Below are positions 14,887 through 15,808 of a stretch of 15,808 bases of DNA, one piece after another; within the stretch, counting starts at the first letter, position 1; each line of letters opens with the position of its first letter. Under the pieces are notes generated by a model. That model was not told the origin of the DNA. It worked only from the letters and a program-made list of their open reading frames with translations, and made no database searches. The DNA is from Dehalococcoidia bacterium UBA6808. GTDB taxonomy: Bacteria > Chloroflexota > Dehalococcoidia > GIF9 > UBA5629. The translations under genes and the position numbers were made by a program. Where the stretch lies: positions 1 to 15,808 of the forward strand of contig DKFA01000116.1 in NCBI GenBank assembly GCA_002452695.1, given 5' to 3'.

Positions 14887-14960
14887 GCTAAACAAACCCA
14901 AATATCAAAATTCAAATTTTCAGGCAGTCATTTGAAATTGGATTTTTAAATTTGTTTAGC
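14887..14960. repeat. AT-rich inverted-repeat element between convergent genes
   Basis: GCTAAACAAA (14887-14896) and TTTGTTTAGC (14951-14960) are a perfect 10-bp inverted repeat. The interior also folds back, since TTCAAATTTT-like and ATTTGAAATT-like segments (about 14910-14940) are near-complementary. To the right, GGAATTT is directly repeated near 15004-15018. This stretch resembles the low-complexity TTTGAATTT/TTTAG intergenic repeats seen in several uncultured-bacterium genomes. It separates the plus-strand operon from the minus-strand zinc-ribbon gene and could serve both as terminator. Confidence 0.45.
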
Positions 14961-15023
14961 AGTTAGTGTTTTGTGCTTCAGATTTAATTGGAGTTTGGTT
15001 TTTGGAATTTGGAATTTAACCGT

Positions 15024-15740
15024 CTATGGCTGATAATAGGCCTGGCAGCTTCCGCCTCTGCAATGTCCCCAGGTAGGGAACATCTGTTGGGCATAGGCGC
15101 TTCTTTTGGGGATGTAGCCGGTTGAGTCGGCGGTGGCGGTTGTATTTATAGTGCTATCGCTTGAGGTGTTGCCTGTGCCCGTTGACATTTGTATCTCGAA
15201 CACCTCACCGTTTGATGTAGTCAGTGTGACGCCCGACGGGAGATAGTCCGTGTTGCCGGTCGCAGGGACCTGGGTAACGGGTGACGCGGGTAGGGAAGCA
15301 GACGAAGGTTGCCCGTTGGGGCTGGAAGCTGTGATCACGGCCTGGCTGGCCGAGGGTGATGAGCTGGGCTGGGAAGTCTGCAAAGTAGCGACAGTAATGT
15401 CGTTTTTGGTTGTATTCGAGCTGCCCGGATTGGTAATTATAAGCGCCGCCATTCCAATGATGAACAGTGATACCAGAATGGCTGGCCAGGGATTGCCCTT
15501 CTTCTCCACAACGTAACTGTATTGGGGAGCATACAAGGTGTCCCCATAGCTGTAATTGGAGCCGCCGGATTTGGGCCAGTTGAGCGCCCTGCTGCAGTTG
15601 GGACAATGATGGTAACGGTTATCCACCCATGCGCCGCAATGCGGGCAGTTGTAATAAAGCTGCTGCCGGCAGAAGCTGCATGATACAGCTCCAACAAGGT
15701 TATGTGTACCGCACCTGTGGCACGGAAAATACTGCTGCAT
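15024..15740 (-). CDS. Membrane-anchored double zinc-ribbon protein, function unknown
   Basis: This is a 238-residue protein with three parts. Residues 7-49 hold two zinc ribbons, each with two CxxC pairs (Cys7/10 with 21/24, and Cys32/35 with 46/49). A single membrane helix (about 86-103, AILVSLFIIGMAALIIT) follows a short basic linker, so the ribbons should be cytoplasmic. Residues from about 105 on are rich in Ser, Thr, Ala and Gln (low complexity, probably exported and disordered), ending with a Cys pair (227 and 232) in a GHCRGGSCQ segment that might form a disulfide. The ATG at 15740 has only GAAAG upstream. I do not recognise a named family. It could be a sensor, a scaffold or a cell-surface-linked protein. 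It is convergent with the glycolytic operon and probably unrelated to it; no convincing promoter is seen in the remaining 68 bases. Confidence 0.8.
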   Translation of the reverse strand: MQQYFPCHRCGTHNLVGAVSCSFCRQQLYYNCPHCGAWVDNRYHHCPNCSRALNWPKSGGSNYSYGDTLYAPQYSYVVEKKGNPWPAILVSLFIIGMAALIITNPGSSNTTKNDITVATLQTSQPSSSPSASQAVITASSPNGQPSSASLPASPVTQVPATGNTDYLPSGVTLTTSNGEVFEIQMSTGTGNTSSDSTINTTATADSTGYIPKRSAYAQQMFPTWGHCRGGSCQAYYQP

Positions 15741-15808
15741 TTACTTTCGGTATATAGTACGAATGATTTTATATCCGCTCTTTCCCAGTATAGCGAGAAC
15801 ATGACATA

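Overview
The window looks like bacterial chromosome from an anaerobe-like organism of moderate GC. Most genes have clear Shine-Dalgarno sites, and the transporter's binding protein carries a lipoprotein-type signal. The gene mix is a branched-chain-type ABC transporter interleaved with acyl-CoA ligases, a split biotin-dependent carboxylase, and a zinc-ribbon membrane protein with a Ser/Thr-rich tail. That mix would fit an uncultured Chloroflexota (Dehalococcoidia-like) or syntroph/sulfate-reducer-type genome. This is an impression from gene content, not a proven assignment.

Left part, 1-7967, minus strand: one long operon is read right to left from a candidate promoter near 7938-7967. Its order is livG-like ATPase, long-chain acyl-CoA ligase (fadD-like), livH-like permease, livM-like permease, a 19-codon mini-ORF behind a perfect Shine-Dalgarno sequence, livK-like lipoprotein binding protein, livF-like ATPase, and a phenylacetate-CoA-ligase-like protein that runs off the left edge. 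All five parts of a HAAT/Liv ABC importer are present. Two AMP-forming ligase-family proteins in the same operon suggest that the imported substrate is a carboxylic acid (fatty or aromatic) that is activated to its CoA thioester, rather than an amino acid.

Middle part, 8052-11002: a carboxyltransferase (acyl-CoA carboxylase beta type) on the minus strand is divergent from a TetR regulator and a 73-residue stand-alone biotin carrier on the plus strand. A 14-bp perfect palindrome lies exactly between the -35 and -10 elements of the carboxyltransferase promoter and is a good candidate TetR operator. No biotin carboxylase gene is in the window.

Right part, 11003-15740: a decayed transposase N-terminus with its end repeats (about 11116-11340) lies just upstream of a glycolytic operon with a good sigma70-type promoter: LacD-family class I aldolase, pyruvate kinase and PfkB-family sugar-phosphate kinase. 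This operon is convergent with a membrane-anchored double zinc-ribbon protein of unknown role. The two are separated by an AT-rich stretch with inverted repeats that probably terminates transcription. I found no tRNA, rRNA or CRISPR.
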